NCBI RefSeq assembly: GCF_007989805.1
Contig: NZ_BJUB01000001.1
Location: 62,001-126,000, forward strand
Length of the DNA stretch: 64,000 nucleotides
DNA from: Cellulomonas xylanilytica
GTDB taxonomy: Bacteria; Actinomycetota; Actinomycetes; Actinomycetales; Cellulomonadaceae
Direction of reading: 5' to 3'
In this document: piece after piece, positions 46,541 to 54,376 of the stretch
How the letters are laid out: each line of letters begins with the position of its first letter
Numbering within the stretch: position 1 is the first letter of the stretch
The notes under the pieces: generated by a model
What the model was told of the DNA's origin: nothing
The model's input: only the letters and a program-made list of their open reading frames with translations
Databases searched by the model: none
Position numbers and translations under genes: made by a program

Positions 46541-46555
46541 CTAAATCGATTAAAC
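46541..46555 (-). promoter_or_regulatory. Candidate LacI-type operator before the sugar operon
   Basis: CTAAATCGATTAAAC contains the perfect palindrome AATCGATT (46544-46551) with AT-rich flanks. It stands out sharply in a GC-rich region and lies 30 bases before the LacI start, the usual place for autoregulation. Confidence 0.65.
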
Positions 46556-46619
46556 AACTGCGCAGAGCATGCCGCCGATCCCGTGGGGCGTCAAGTGGTC
46601 GAGGGAAAGTCGCGGGCGC

Positions 46620-47249
46620 TCAGGCCCGCGCCAGCACGACGGCGGTGACGACCAGCCCGTCGCCGACCGCCCACCGGCCGTGCAGCACGTCGGTGCCCAG
46701 CCCGGTCCGGCGGAGCCGTGCCACGAACGTGCCGTCGCCGAGCACGACGTCCACGTCCTCGAACCCGAGCCACGACCGCGTCACGGGGTACCAGACCTTG
46801 TAGACCGACTCCTTGGCCGAGAACAGGACACGGTCCGCGCACAGGGCGGGCTCGGTGCGGGCGACCGCCCGCTGCTCGTCGACGCTCAGGACGAGCGCAT
46901 CGACGCCGGGCGGCAGAGGCGCGTGCGGCTCGGCGTCGATGCCGATCCCCGCCCAGCTGTCGGCGCGCCCGACGGCAGCGGCGCGGTACCCGTCGACGTG
47001 CGTCATGCTGCCGACGATCCCGGCCGGCCACACCGGTGCGCGGTCGGGTCCTGCGGGGACGGTCGCGTCCGGCAGACCGAGCCGGCGCAACGCGATCCGC
47101 GCGCACCCGCGGACCGCGGCGTACTCGGCACGGCGGGCCGGTACCGCGTTCGCGACCCCGGGCTCCTCCGACGGGTGCAGGACCTCGGGCAGCGGGGGAC
47201 CCGCGTGCTCGGCCACCTCGACGCCCACCGGCAGCACCCGTCCCATCAC
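46620..47249 (-). CDS. 4'-phosphopantetheinyl transferase
   Basis: The 209-residue enzyme activates carrier proteins of fatty acid, polyketide or peptide synthesis. It has the Sfp-type motifs GSMTHVDGYRAAAVG, the Mg site GIGIDAEPH, and FSAKESVYKVWYP. Length is that of an EntD/Sfp-type monomer. The start is GTG 47249, seven bases after a CAGACT hexamer; ATG 47246 is an alternative. No carrier protein or synthase gene is near it. Confidence 0.93.
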   Translation of the reverse strand: MMGRVLPVGVEVAEHAGPPLPEVLHPSEEPGVANAVPARRAEYAAVRGCARIALRRLGLPDATVPAGPDRAPVWPAGIVGSMTHVDGYRAAAVGRADSWAGIGIDAEPHAPLPPGVDALVLSVDEQRAVARTEPALCADRVLFSAKESVYKVWYPVTRSWLGFEDVDVVLGDGTFVARLRRTGLGTDVLHGRWAVGDGLVVTAVVLARA

Positions 47250-47256
47250 CTCGCGC

Positions 47257-47262
47257 AGTCTG
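47257..47262 (-). promoter_or_regulatory. Candidate -10 element (CAGACT) for leaderless phosphopantetheinyl transferase gene
   Basis: CAGACT on the minus strand ends seven bases before GTG 47249; the first base deviates from TAnnnT. Confidence 0.35.
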
Positions 47263-47355
47263 CCAAAGCCTGTTCGCCGCGGGCTGAGTTGTTTCGGGAA
47301 ACCTCAGGCACCCGAACGTCGTTATGACGTGCAGGACCATCGACGGAGGAGAGGC

Positions 47356-47784
47356 ATGTCGCGACGGATCAAGGGTCTGGTGGAGTTCGAGGACGACCGT
47401 GGCGCGGTCGTGCGCTACGTGCGGCACGCCCACGGAGGCGGGCTGGTCTCGCCGGCCGCCCGCGCGCACGAGAGCGCGTGGCTGGCCGACACGTCGTACG
47501 TCGAGGCCGGCGCGGTGGTGCACGAGGGTGCACGGGTCGGCGCGGGCAGCTGGGTCGACACCGACGTCGTGGTCGGCGCCAGGGCGGTCGTCGGGAGCAA
47601 CGTGCACCTGGGTGCCGGGACGCGCGTGGGCGCCGATGCGCGCGTCGGTGCGGGTGCGCGCCTCGGGGAGCGGGTCGTCCTCGAGCCGGGTGCCACCGTG
47701 CCCGCCGACCAGGTCGTCCCGGACGAGACGACCGTCGCCGGGTCGGGCCGAGGACGCCCGTCAGGGTACGAGCGGGCCGCCTAG
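47356..47784 (+). CDS. Hexapeptide-repeat (left-handed beta-helix) protein
   Basis: The 142-residue protein has a short N-terminal region then at least eight imperfect hexads of the [V/A]-x-x-G-[A/S]-x type (AGAVVHEGARVGAG onward to residue about 120), which build a left-handed beta-helix as in acyl- and acetyltransferases. No active-site His is placed with certainty, so catalysis is uncertain. ATG 47356 follows GGAGGAGAGG. Its last 24 bases overlap the 3' end of the minus-strand SARP gene. Confidence 0.75.
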   Translation: MSRRIKGLVEFEDDRGAVVRYVRHAHGGGLVSPAARAHESAWLADTSYVEAGAVVHEGARVGAGSWVDTDVVVGARAVVGSNVHLGAGTRVGADARVGAGARLGERVVLEPGATVPADQVVPDETTVAGSGRGRPSGYERAA

Positions 47785-50622
47785 CTCCGACCGCAGGGCG
47801 TCGACGGCCAGCTCGACGGCGTCGGCAGCCGTCATGGCCCGGGCGCGGGTCCGCAGCCCGGAGACGTGGTCGGCGCCCATCCGGTCCAGGACCACGCGCA
47901 CCCGCCGGGCCGCGTCCCCGACGAGCTCGGACGCCGCGTCGGCCGACTCGGCGGCCAGGAGCAGGACACCCGCCGCGTCGGACGACCCGTGCGCGTCGAG
48001 GAGGATCGCCGCGTCGCGTGCCGTCGTCCACAGCTGGGTGAGGTTCCCCGCGGCCGACCAGTAGCGCAGGAGCCCGACGTAGTCCTCAGCCGCCGCCCGG
48101 ACGTCCCCCTGAGCGGCGCGCGACGCAGCGAGCCCGACCGCAGCGACCCCCTCGATGAAGCCGGCGCCACACCCTCGGGCGAGGTCCACGGCCGCGGTGT
48201 AGCTGGCGACAGCCGCGTCGGGGTCGCTCGCGGCGCTGAGCTCACCCGCGACGTAGTGGAACCACGCGCGGTGAGACAGGCTCGGCGCCCTGCTCAGCGC
48301 TCGTCCCGCGTCGTCGAGCAGGGCACCCGCTCCCGACGCGTCGCCGGCGTAGCCGAGGGCGAGCGCGCCTGACGCGAGGTACGGCGACGGCAGCGGTGAC
48401 AGGGCCGCGGCGACGGCCCAGTCCTGCGCGGCGCGCGCGTGGTCGCCGCGGAAGAGCGCGACGGCCGCCGACGCGCTCCAGGCACTCACGACGCCGGGGT
48501 CGTCGCCGGCGGCCTCGATCGCGGTGCGGGCCAGCCGCGTGGCGCCGGACAGGTCCCCGAGCAGCCATGACGCCTCGGCGGCCGCCGCGCGGACCGCGTG
48601 CTCCCGCGGGTCGCCCTGCAGCAGCGGGTCCTGCTCGAGCTCGACGGCCCACGCCCAGAGCTCCGTCAGGTCTCGCCACGTCCCGGCGTCGTCCAGGGCC
48701 AGGGTGATGTCGATCCGCGGCTCCACGTCGGCGCGCCCGCGCGACAGGTCCCTCGCGGCACGCAGGTTGGCGAGCTCTGCCCGGAGCCGACGGTCCGCCG
48801 CCTGCTCCCCGTCGCCGACGACGGCGGCCCCGATCTCGGCGGCGGCCCGGGACGCCCACCGCAGGAACGTGGTCTCGGCGGCCGCACGTTCGCCGCGCGC
48901 GTCGAGGTCGTCCAGGAGGAACGACCGGATGGTTTCCAGGAGCCGGTAGCGCACCTGCTCCTCGTGGGCGGCGTCGACCAGGGAGTGGTCCACCAGGCGG
49001 GCCAGGACGGCGACCGGCTCGGCTCCTGGAGCCGCCTCGGTCGACAGCCGCTCGAAGGTCTCCAGGTCGACACCCGCAGGGAACGGCGCGAGGCTGCGCA
49101 GGACGGCCCGGTCGGCCGGGTCGAGGAGGCGGTACGACCAGTCGATGGTTGCGCGCAGGGTCTCCTGCCGGGCGTCGGCGGTGGGTCGTCGGGCGGAGAG
49201 CGCGTCGAGCGCCCGCCCGAGCCGCTCCTGCAGCGCCGCGAGCGGCACGGCACCCAGCTGCCCGGCGGCGAGCTCGATGGCCAGCGGGAGACCGTCGAGG
49301 CGGCGCACCACGTCCAGGAGCGCCGGGGCATCGTCCGGCGCGGGGGTGTAGTCGCGCACCCGCAGCCGAGCGTGCTCCAGGAAGGCCTGCACGCTCGGCT
49401 GGTGCGCGAGGGGCGTCAGGTCGCCCTCGCGGGGCACGGGCAGCGGCTGGAGGCGGACGACGAACTCTCCGGGCGCGTGCAGCGTCACGCGGGACGTCGC
49501 CAGGATCCGCACGGTCGGTGCCGTCTCCTGGAGCGCGACGACCAGGTCGCGCACCGCGTCCACCACGTGCTCGCAGTTGTCCAGCACCAGCAGGGTAGCC
49601 CTGCCGCTGAGCATCGTGGCCACCGCCGCGGGCGCCGGGTCGCGCGTGAGGCGCAGCCCCAGGGCGGCGGCGACCGCCTCGGGCACCCGCGTCCCCTCCG
49701 TGACCGCCGCCAGCCGTACCGCGACGCTCTCGGTGCCCGTGCGGTCGCTGTGCTCGGCGGCCGCCTGCAGCGTGAGCCGCGTCTTGCCGACGCCGCCCGG
49801 TCCTGTCACGGTGAGCACCGGCTGGCTGTCCAGGAGCCGCAGCAGCTCCGTGACGTCATGGTCGCGTCCCACCAGCGGCCCGGCCGGTGTGCGGACCGCC
49901 GACGTGGTGCGGACCCGGCTCGGCGCCAGGGACCCGGCGGCCACCAGACGCTCCCACGTGCTGAGCGCGGGGGTGGGGTCCAGGCCCGTCTCGTCCGCGA
50001 GCCGCCGCCGGAACGCCGCGGCGGTGTGCATCGCGTCCGCGGTCCGGCCCTCCGCGGCATACGACCGCATGAGCAGGATGACCGTGCGCTCCCGCAGGGG
50101 GGACGTCGCCACCGCTGTCGCCGCGTCGGCGGACCGGCTCGTGCCGCCGACGACCTCGGCCTCGGTCGCGTCGTCGCGCAACCGGAGCCAGAGCTCGTCC
50201 AGCGCGACCTTCTCGACCGCCAGTCCCGGCCGGTCGACGAACTCCTCGAGCGCGCCGCCCCGCCAGAGACGCAGGGCGTCCGCCGGGGAGTCGTCGGCGA
50301 GCCACCGGGCGTCCGCCACGTCGAGCCCTCCGTCGCCGAGCTCGAGGACGTAGCCGCCGTCACCGTGCCGCAAGCGGTCGGCGTACGGACCGAGATGACG
50401 CCGTACCCGGGAGACGTGGCTCTGCACCGCCTGCGTGGCGTCCCGGGGCGGATCGTCCGGCCACAGCTCGTCGACGAGCGCGGTGCGGCTGACCTCCCGG
50501 CCCTCGGCCATCGCCAGCACCGCCAGGACGGCCCGCCGCCGGTTGCCGGGGACATCCACGGGGATGCCGTCGACGAGGAGGCGGAGGGGACCGAGGAGCT
50601 CGACACGCAGTCCGCTGGCCAC
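47761..50622 (-). CDS. SARP-type transcription regulator with NB-ARC ATPase domain (AfsR-like)
   Basis: The 953-residue protein has an OmpR-like winged helix (residues 1-95: LRVELLGPLRLLVDG...RRAVLAVLAMAEGREVSR...LVDELWPDDPP), a bacterial transcriptional activation domain (about 100-245), and an NB-ARC ATPase with Walker A GPGGVGKT (about 272-280) and LLVLDNCEHV. The last 350 residues are helical repeats. Such proteins activate nearby biosynthetic genes by binding direct heptamer repeats. The start GTG 50622 has GGGAGG upstream. It is divergent from a methyltransferase gene. Confidence 0.92.
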   Translation of the reverse strand: MASGLRVELLGPLRLLVDGIPVDVPGNRRRAVLAVLAMAEGREVSRTALVDELWPDDPPRDATQAVQSHVSRVRRHLGPYADRLRHGDGGYVLELGDGGLDVADARWLADDSPADALRLWRGGALEEFVDRPGLAVEKVALDELWLRLRDDATEAEVVGGTSRSADAATAVATSPLRERTVILLMRSYAAEGRTADAMHTAAAFRRRLADETGLDPTPALSTWERLVAAGSLAPSRVRTTSAVRTPAGPLVGRDHDVTELLRLLDSQPVLTVTGPGGVGKTRLTLQAAAEHSDRTGTESVAVRLAAVTEGTRVPEAVAAALGLRLTRDPAPAAVATMLSGRATLLVLDNCEHVVDAVRDLVVALQETAPTVRILATSRVTLHAPGEFVVRLQPLPVPREGDLTPLAHQPSVQAFLEHARLRVRDYTPAPDDAPALLDVVRRLDGLPLAIELAAGQLGAVPLAALQERLGRALDALSARRPTADARQETLRATIDWSYRLLDPADRAVLRSLAPFPAGVDLETFERLSTEAAPGAEPVAVLARLVDHSLVDAAHEEQVRYRLLETIRSFLLDDLDARGERAAAETTFLRWASRAAAEIGAAVVGDGEQAADRRLRAELANLRAARDLSRGRADVEPRIDITLALDDAGTWRDLTELWAWAVELEQDPLLQGDPREHAVRAAAAEASWLLGDLSGATRLARTAIEAAGDDPGVVSAWSASAAVALFRGDHARAAQDWAVAAALSPLPSPYLASGALALGYAGDASGAGALLDDAGRALSRAPSLSHRAWFHYVAGELSAASDPDAAVASYTAAVDLARGCGAGFIEGVAAVGLAASRAAQGDVRAAAEDYVGLLRYWSAAGNLTQLWTTARDAAILLDAHGSSDAAGVLLLAAESADAASELVGDAARRVRVVLDRMGADHVSGLRTRARAMTAADAVELAVDALRSELGGPLVP

Positions 50623-50691
50623 CCGACCTCCCTCCGCACGGTCCAGGTGGCCACTGTGCCGGGTCGGCCCCGTGCCGCACCAGGGAGATGT

Positions 50692-50720
50692 GCGTCAGCC
50701 CCGTGCCAGCGCCGTGCCAG
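50692..50720 (+). promoter_or_regulatory. Candidate SARP binding site: three heptamers at 11-bp spacing
   Basis: GCGTCAG (50692), GTGCCAG (50703) and GTGCCAG (50714) start exactly 11 bases apart, placing them on one face of the helix. SARP regulators bind direct repeats of this size and spacing just upstream of the -10. A further GTGCCCG at 50723 is off phase. A weak -10 (GATCGT, 50731-50736) follows. Confidence 0.6.
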
Positions 50721-50782
50721 CGGTGCCCGGGATCGTCGGGACCGAGGCGGCACGGAGCCGTCGGACGACGAGAGGACACCCC

Positions 50783-51886
50783 ATGACGATCGACCTGCAG
50801 ACCGAGAACGACCACGGCCACGCAGCCACAGAGCTCGACCTGGACCGCGTCGTGGCGTTCGCCGGGCAGATCGCCCAGAACCACGCCATCGCCAGCAACG
50901 GCGTCCTGACCTACCTCGGGGACCGGCTGGGCCTCTGGCGGACCCTGGCGTCCGTCGGGCCCGTGACCAGCGCCGAGCTCGCGGAGCACGCCGGGCTCGC
51001 GGAGCGGTACGTGCGGGAGTGGGTCTCCGCGCAGGCCGCCGCCGGCTACGTCACGTACGACGCGGCCACCCAGCGGTTCACGCTGCCCGCCGAGCACGCT
51101 GCGGTCCTCGCGGACGACGACAGCCCGGCCGCGCTCGTCGGCGCGTTCGAGATCACGGCCGCCGTGTGGGCGTCGGTCGACCGGCTCGCCCACGCCTACA
51201 CCACCGGGGAGGGGGTCGGGTGGCACGAGCACGACGACCGCCTGTTCAGCGGGGTCGAGCGGTTCTTCCGGCCGCTGTACGCGGGTTCGCTGGTGGACGC
51301 GTGGATCCCGGCGGTCGACGGCCTGACCGCCCGGCTGACCGCCGGAGCGCGCGTGCTCGATGTCGGCTGCGGTCTCGGCTCGGCGACCCTGCTGATGGCC
51401 GAGGCGTTCCCGGCGTCGACGTTCCTCGGCGTGGACAACCACGGCGAGTCGGTCCGGCGGGCCACGGCCGCGGCGCAACGGGCGGGGGCGGCCGACCGGG
51501 TCGCGTTCACCGAGGCTGCCGCGGACGAGTACGACGGGGGGCCGTACGACGTGATCTGCATGTTCGACGCCCTGCACGACATGGGCGACCCGCTCGGTGC
51601 GTTGCGGCACGCCCGCGCCGCGCTGTCGGACGACGGGATCCTGCTCGTCGTCGAGCCGGCGGCCGCGGACCGGCTGGAGGACAACCTGCACCCGCTCGGG
51701 CTGAGCTGGTACGCGGCGAGCGCCACGATGTGCGTGCCCGGCAGCCTGTCTCAGGCGGGCGGTGCCGGGCTGGGTGCCCAGGCCGGCGCGGCGCGCCTGC
51801 TCGAGCTGTTCGCGCTGGAGGGATTCGGCACCGCACGTGTGGCGGCCACGACCCAGTTCAACCTGGTGATCGAGGCGCGTCGCTGA
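50783..51886 (+). CDS. SAM-dependent methyltransferase with N-terminal winged helix
   Basis: The 367-residue protein has an N-terminal winged-helix dimerisation domain (about 25-110: GVLTYLGDRLGLWRTLASVGPVTSAELAEHAGLAERYVREWVSAQ), then a class I methyltransferase fold with motif I VLDVGCGLG (about 190-198) and FDALHDMGDP. This two-part form is shared by small-molecule O-methyltransferases and by the Rv2258c-like group. ATG 50783 has GAGAGG upstream. The substrate is unknown. It is the obvious target of the divergent SARP. Confidence 0.88.
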   Translation: MTIDLQTENDHGHAATELDLDRVVAFAGQIAQNHAIASNGVLTYLGDRLGLWRTLASVGPVTSAELAEHAGLAERYVREWVSAQAAAGYVTYDAATQRFTLPAEHAAVLADDDSPAALVGAFEITAAVWASVDRLAHAYTTGEGVGWHEHDDRLFSGVERFFRPLYAGSLVDAWIPAVDGLTARLTAGARVLDVGCGLGSATLLMAEAFPASTFLGVDNHGESVRRATAAAQRAGAADRVAFTEAAADEYDGGPYDVICMFDALHDMGDPLGALRHARAALSDDGILLVVEPAAADRLEDNLHPLGLSWYAASATMCVPGSLSQAGGAGLGAQAGAARLLELFALEGFGTARVAATTQFNLVIEARR

Positions 51887-51896
51887 GGTGGTGCGG

Positions 51897-51928
51897 GGGC
51901 GTCGTCCGTGCGTGCACGGGCGACGCCC
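51897..51928. terminator. Bidirectional terminator between methyltransferase and TetR genes
   Basis: A near-perfect 14-bp stem (one mismatch) around a CGTG loop lies 10 bases after the methyltransferase stop and touches the TetR stop codon. Confidence 0.75.
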
Positions 51929-52617
51929 TAGGTCCCGAGCAGGCCGCGCAGGACGCGCGTCAGCACCCGCTCGACCTGGTCCGCGTCGGGCTCGGCGGGC
52001 GGGGTCGCCAGCGCGGCTGCGAGGTGCGGATGGGCGCCTGCTCCCACGAGACCGGCGAGGTGCGCGGCCGCCGCGAGCTGGCGGCGCCGGTCGACCGGGC
52101 CCGTGCCGCGCTGCTCGATCTCCGTCCCGGCCAGGAGGCGGACGACCGCGGTGAAGACGCCGACGGCCTCGAGCTTACGGTGACCGTCGAGCTCGAGGTC
52201 CTGCATCGCACCGAGGGCGTGCTCGAGGTAGTCGACCGCGCGGGGTCCGAGGTTCCCGGTCGCGGCGGGTGTCGCCAGCAGCCACGGGTGCCTGAGGTAG
52301 ACGGCGCGGCTCTGCCGGCCGAGGGCGAGCAGGTCGGCGAGCCAGTCCGTGCCGGCGAGGACGGAGTAGTCGATCTCTCCGTTGACCTGGTCCACCATGA
52401 GCGCCACGAGCTCGTCGCGGGACTGCACGTACCGGTAGAGCGAGGCCGACCCGCCACCGAGCGCCTCGGCCACGGAGCGCATGGTCACGGCTCCGAGCCC
52501 GACGGAGTCGGCCAGCCGCACGCCGACCGCCGCGATGCCGTCCCGGGTGTGCTCCGGGGCCCGGCCCCGGGCGCCGCGGGCGGGACGCAGCCAGATGCTC
52601 GTGTGCTCCGTCTCCAT
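51928..52617 (-). CDS. TetR-family regulator
   Basis: The 229-residue protein has an N-terminal HTH (DGIAAVGVRLADSVGLGAVTMRSVAEALGGGSASLYRYVQSRDELVALMVD) and a ligand domain of the TetR_C type seen beside monooxygenases and hydrolases. It is divergent from an alpha/beta-hydrolase gene and probably represses it. ATG 52617 was preferred because GAGGG lies eight bases upstream; ATG 52638 would put the start five bases after TATTCT. Confidence 0.9.
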   Translation of the reverse strand: METEHTSIWLRPARGARGRAPEHTRDGIAAVGVRLADSVGLGAVTMRSVAEALGGGSASLYRYVQSRDELVALMVDQVNGEIDYSVLAGTDWLADLLALGRQSRAVYLRHPWLLATPAATGNLGPRAVDYLEHALGAMQDLELDGHRKLEAVGVFTAVVRLLAGTEIEQRGTGPVDRRRQLAAAAHLAGLVGAGAHPHLAAALATPPAEPDADQVERVLTRVLRGLLGT

Positions 52618-52642
52618 GCGTCCCACCCTCTCATCCATGGTC

Positions 52643-52664
52643 TAGAATAGCGAACACTGATCGC
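52643..52664. promoter_or_regulatory. Overlapping divergent -10 elements and TetR operator candidate
   Basis: TAGAAT (52643-52648, plus) and TATTCT (52649-52644, minus) overlap almost completely and face opposite ways. GCGA and TCGC (52650-52653 and 52661-52664) form an inverted repeat with a 7-base centre, a plausible TetR site. Confidence 0.5.
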
Positions 52665-52683
52665 AATTATGGAGGAGCCTCCG

Positions 52684-53583
52684 ATGTCGACCTGGACCCC
52701 CACGCAGCGCGCTCGCAACGGCGACGTCGAGATCGCGTACGACCGCCTCGCCGGCTCCGACGGCATGCCGCTGCTGCTCGTCATGGGGCTCGCGACGTCG
52801 CGGTTCTGGTGGCCCACCGGGCTCTGCGAGGAGTTCGCCGCGCAGGGCTTCGCGGTGGCCCGCTACGACCAGCGCGACGCGGGGGAGTCCAGCCGGATGC
52901 CCGACGTCGCCGGGTCGAACCCGTTCCGCGCGCTGTTCGCCAAGAAGGGAGACGCCTACACGGCCGAGGACATGGTCGACGACGCCGTCGCGGTGCTCGA
53001 CGAGCTCGGCTGGCCCCAGGCGCACGTCCTCGGCCACTCCATGGGCGGCGTGGTGGCGCAACGCCTCGCCCTGCGGCACCCCGACCGCGTCCTCAGCGTG
53101 GTGTCGTCGGCAGCGCTGCCCAGCGACGTGTCGGGCCTGCGGGTCGCCCGCTACCTGCGCGTCGGGCTCCTGGCCAGGCTCGCGCGCAGGACGTTCCCCG
53201 ACGGGCGCGACGGCGACATCGAGGCCAGCCTCGCAGTGGCCCGCGGGGTCGCCTCGCCTGCGTACCCGTTCGACGAGACCGCCGCGCGGGAGTGGATCGA
53301 GCGCGCGGTCGACAGCGGCCCGCGGGACACCCGGGCGCAGAGCCGGCAGATCGGGGCGCAGTGGCACGGTCCCCGGCTGCGGGACCTGCACCGGCCGACC
53401 CTGGTGCTGCACGGCGAGGCGGACCCGATCCTGCGGGTCGCCGCGGGCAGGGCGACCGCGAAGGCTGTCAGCGGCGCACGGCTCGTCACGATGCCCGGGG
53501 TCGGGCACGACCTGCCCGCCGAGCTCTGGCCGACCGTCGCCCGCGAGGTCGGGGAGCTCGCACGACGAGCGAGCGTGGTCTGA
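52684..53583 (+). CDS. Alpha/beta-hydrolase
   Basis: The 299-residue protein has the hydrolase fold with nucleophile Ser119 (GHSMGG), the acid Asp of LHGEADPIL and His of GVGHDLP. The oxyanion region is LLVMGLATSRFWW. It belongs to the aromatic-hydrolase/haloperoxidase-like group; the substrate is unknown. ATG 52684 has a strong GGAGGAG site. It is divergent from the TetR gene and likely under its control. Its stop is 4 bases from that of the next gene on the other strand. Confidence 0.9.
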   Translation: MSTWTPTQRARNGDVEIAYDRLAGSDGMPLLLVMGLATSRFWWPTGLCEEFAAQGFAVARYDQRDAGESSRMPDVAGSNPFRALFAKKGDAYTAEDMVDDAVAVLDELGWPQAHVLGHSMGGVVAQRLALRHPDRVLSVVSSAALPSDVSGLRVARYLRVGLLARLARRTFPDGRDGDIEASLAVARGVASPAYPFDETAAREWIERAVDSGPRDTRAQSRQIGAQWHGPRLRDLHRPTLVLHGEADPILRVAAGRATAKAVSGARLVTMPGVGHDLPAELWPTVAREVGELARRASVV

Positions 53584-53587
53584 GCCG

Positions 53588-54346
53588 TCAGGCACGACCT
53601 CGGGCGCACCACGCCACGGCCGGGATCTCGAACGGCGCCGCCGGGAGCAGCTCGGCGCACCGCGCCCGCAGCGCCTCGCGCTCGGGGTCCCCGAGCGATG
53701 CCACGTAGGCACCTGCCGGTCCGACGCCCAGGGTGAAGGTGGCCCACCACTCGTCGACGGACTCGTAGCGCGCACCGACGGACTCGCTCCAGGACTCGAC
53801 GTCCCGCAGGCCCGCCGCGCCGAGCAGCTCGGCGAGCTGGCCCTCCCGGGTCCCCGGCCGGGCCGCCTCGCCCGGTGCTGCCGGGTCGAGGTCGTGCGCC
53901 GCCCGCCAGAACGCGTCGAGCGGTCCGCCGTTGCCGGCGTGGTCCCACACGTTCGCAGCGACCACGCCGCCGGGGCGGGTCACGCGGGCCATCTCGGCGA
54001 GCCCCGCGACCGGGTCGGGCAGGAAGTGGACGACGAGCTGCGCGACCGCCAGGTCGACGGAGTCGTCCGGCAGCGGGAGCGCCTCGGCGACGCCGGTCAT
54101 GACCCGCAGACCGGGGAACCGCTCGCGTGCGGCGACGACGAACGACTCGGAGGGGTCGACGGCGCTGACGGCATCGACGCCCAGACGCGCGACCAGCTGG
54201 GCGGTCAGGGCGCCCGGGCCGCAGCCGACGTCGAGCGCTCGGGTACCCGCGGGGATGTCGAGGGCCGCGGCGAACCGCGCCGCGAGCGGCTCGGAGAACC
54301 GGCCCATGAACCGGAAGTACACCGCCGCGGTGACCTCGAACCCCAT
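53588..54346 (-). CDS. SAM-dependent methyltransferase (UbiE/Menaquinone-like class I)
   Basis: The 252-residue protein starts MGFEVTAAVYFRFMGRFSEPLAARFAAAL and has motif I RALDVGCGPGALT (about residues 36-48), acidic loop AVDPSESFV and ADSVDLAVAQ-like motif II (PDDSVDLAVAQLVVHFLPDP). The substrate is not predictable. ATG 54346 lies six bases after a TACCGT hexamer facing the promoter of the HNH-like gene. Confidence 0.88.
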   Translation of the reverse strand: MGFEVTAAVYFRFMGRFSEPLAARFAAALDIPAGTRALDVGCGPGALTAQLVARLGVDAVSAVDPSESFVVAARERFPGLRVMTGVAEALPLPDDSVDLAVAQLVVHFLPDPVAGLAEMARVTRPGGVVAANVWDHAGNGGPLDAFWRAAHDLDPAAPGEAARPGTREGQLAELLGAAGLRDVESWSESVGARYESVDEWWATFTLGVGPAGAYVASLGDPEREALRARCAELLPAAPFEIPAVAWCARGRA

Positions 54347-54352
54347 CCACCG

Positions 54353-54370
54353 ACGGTAGCGCCGTAGTCT
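54353..54370. promoter_or_regulatory. Back-to-back leaderless -10 elements
   Basis: TACCGT on the minus strand (54358-54353) and TAGTCT on the plus strand (54365-54370) are six bases apart. Each ends six bases before a start codon (ATG 54346 minus, ATG 54377 plus), leaving 30 bases between the two starts. Confidence 0.6.
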
Positions 54371-54376
54371 CCGGCC

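Noticed and set aside
48598-52650. Open plus-strand frame of 1350 codons opposite the SARP gene
   Set aside because: The SARP gene on the other strand has clear domains; this frame is compositional noise and even crosses the methyltransferase gene.
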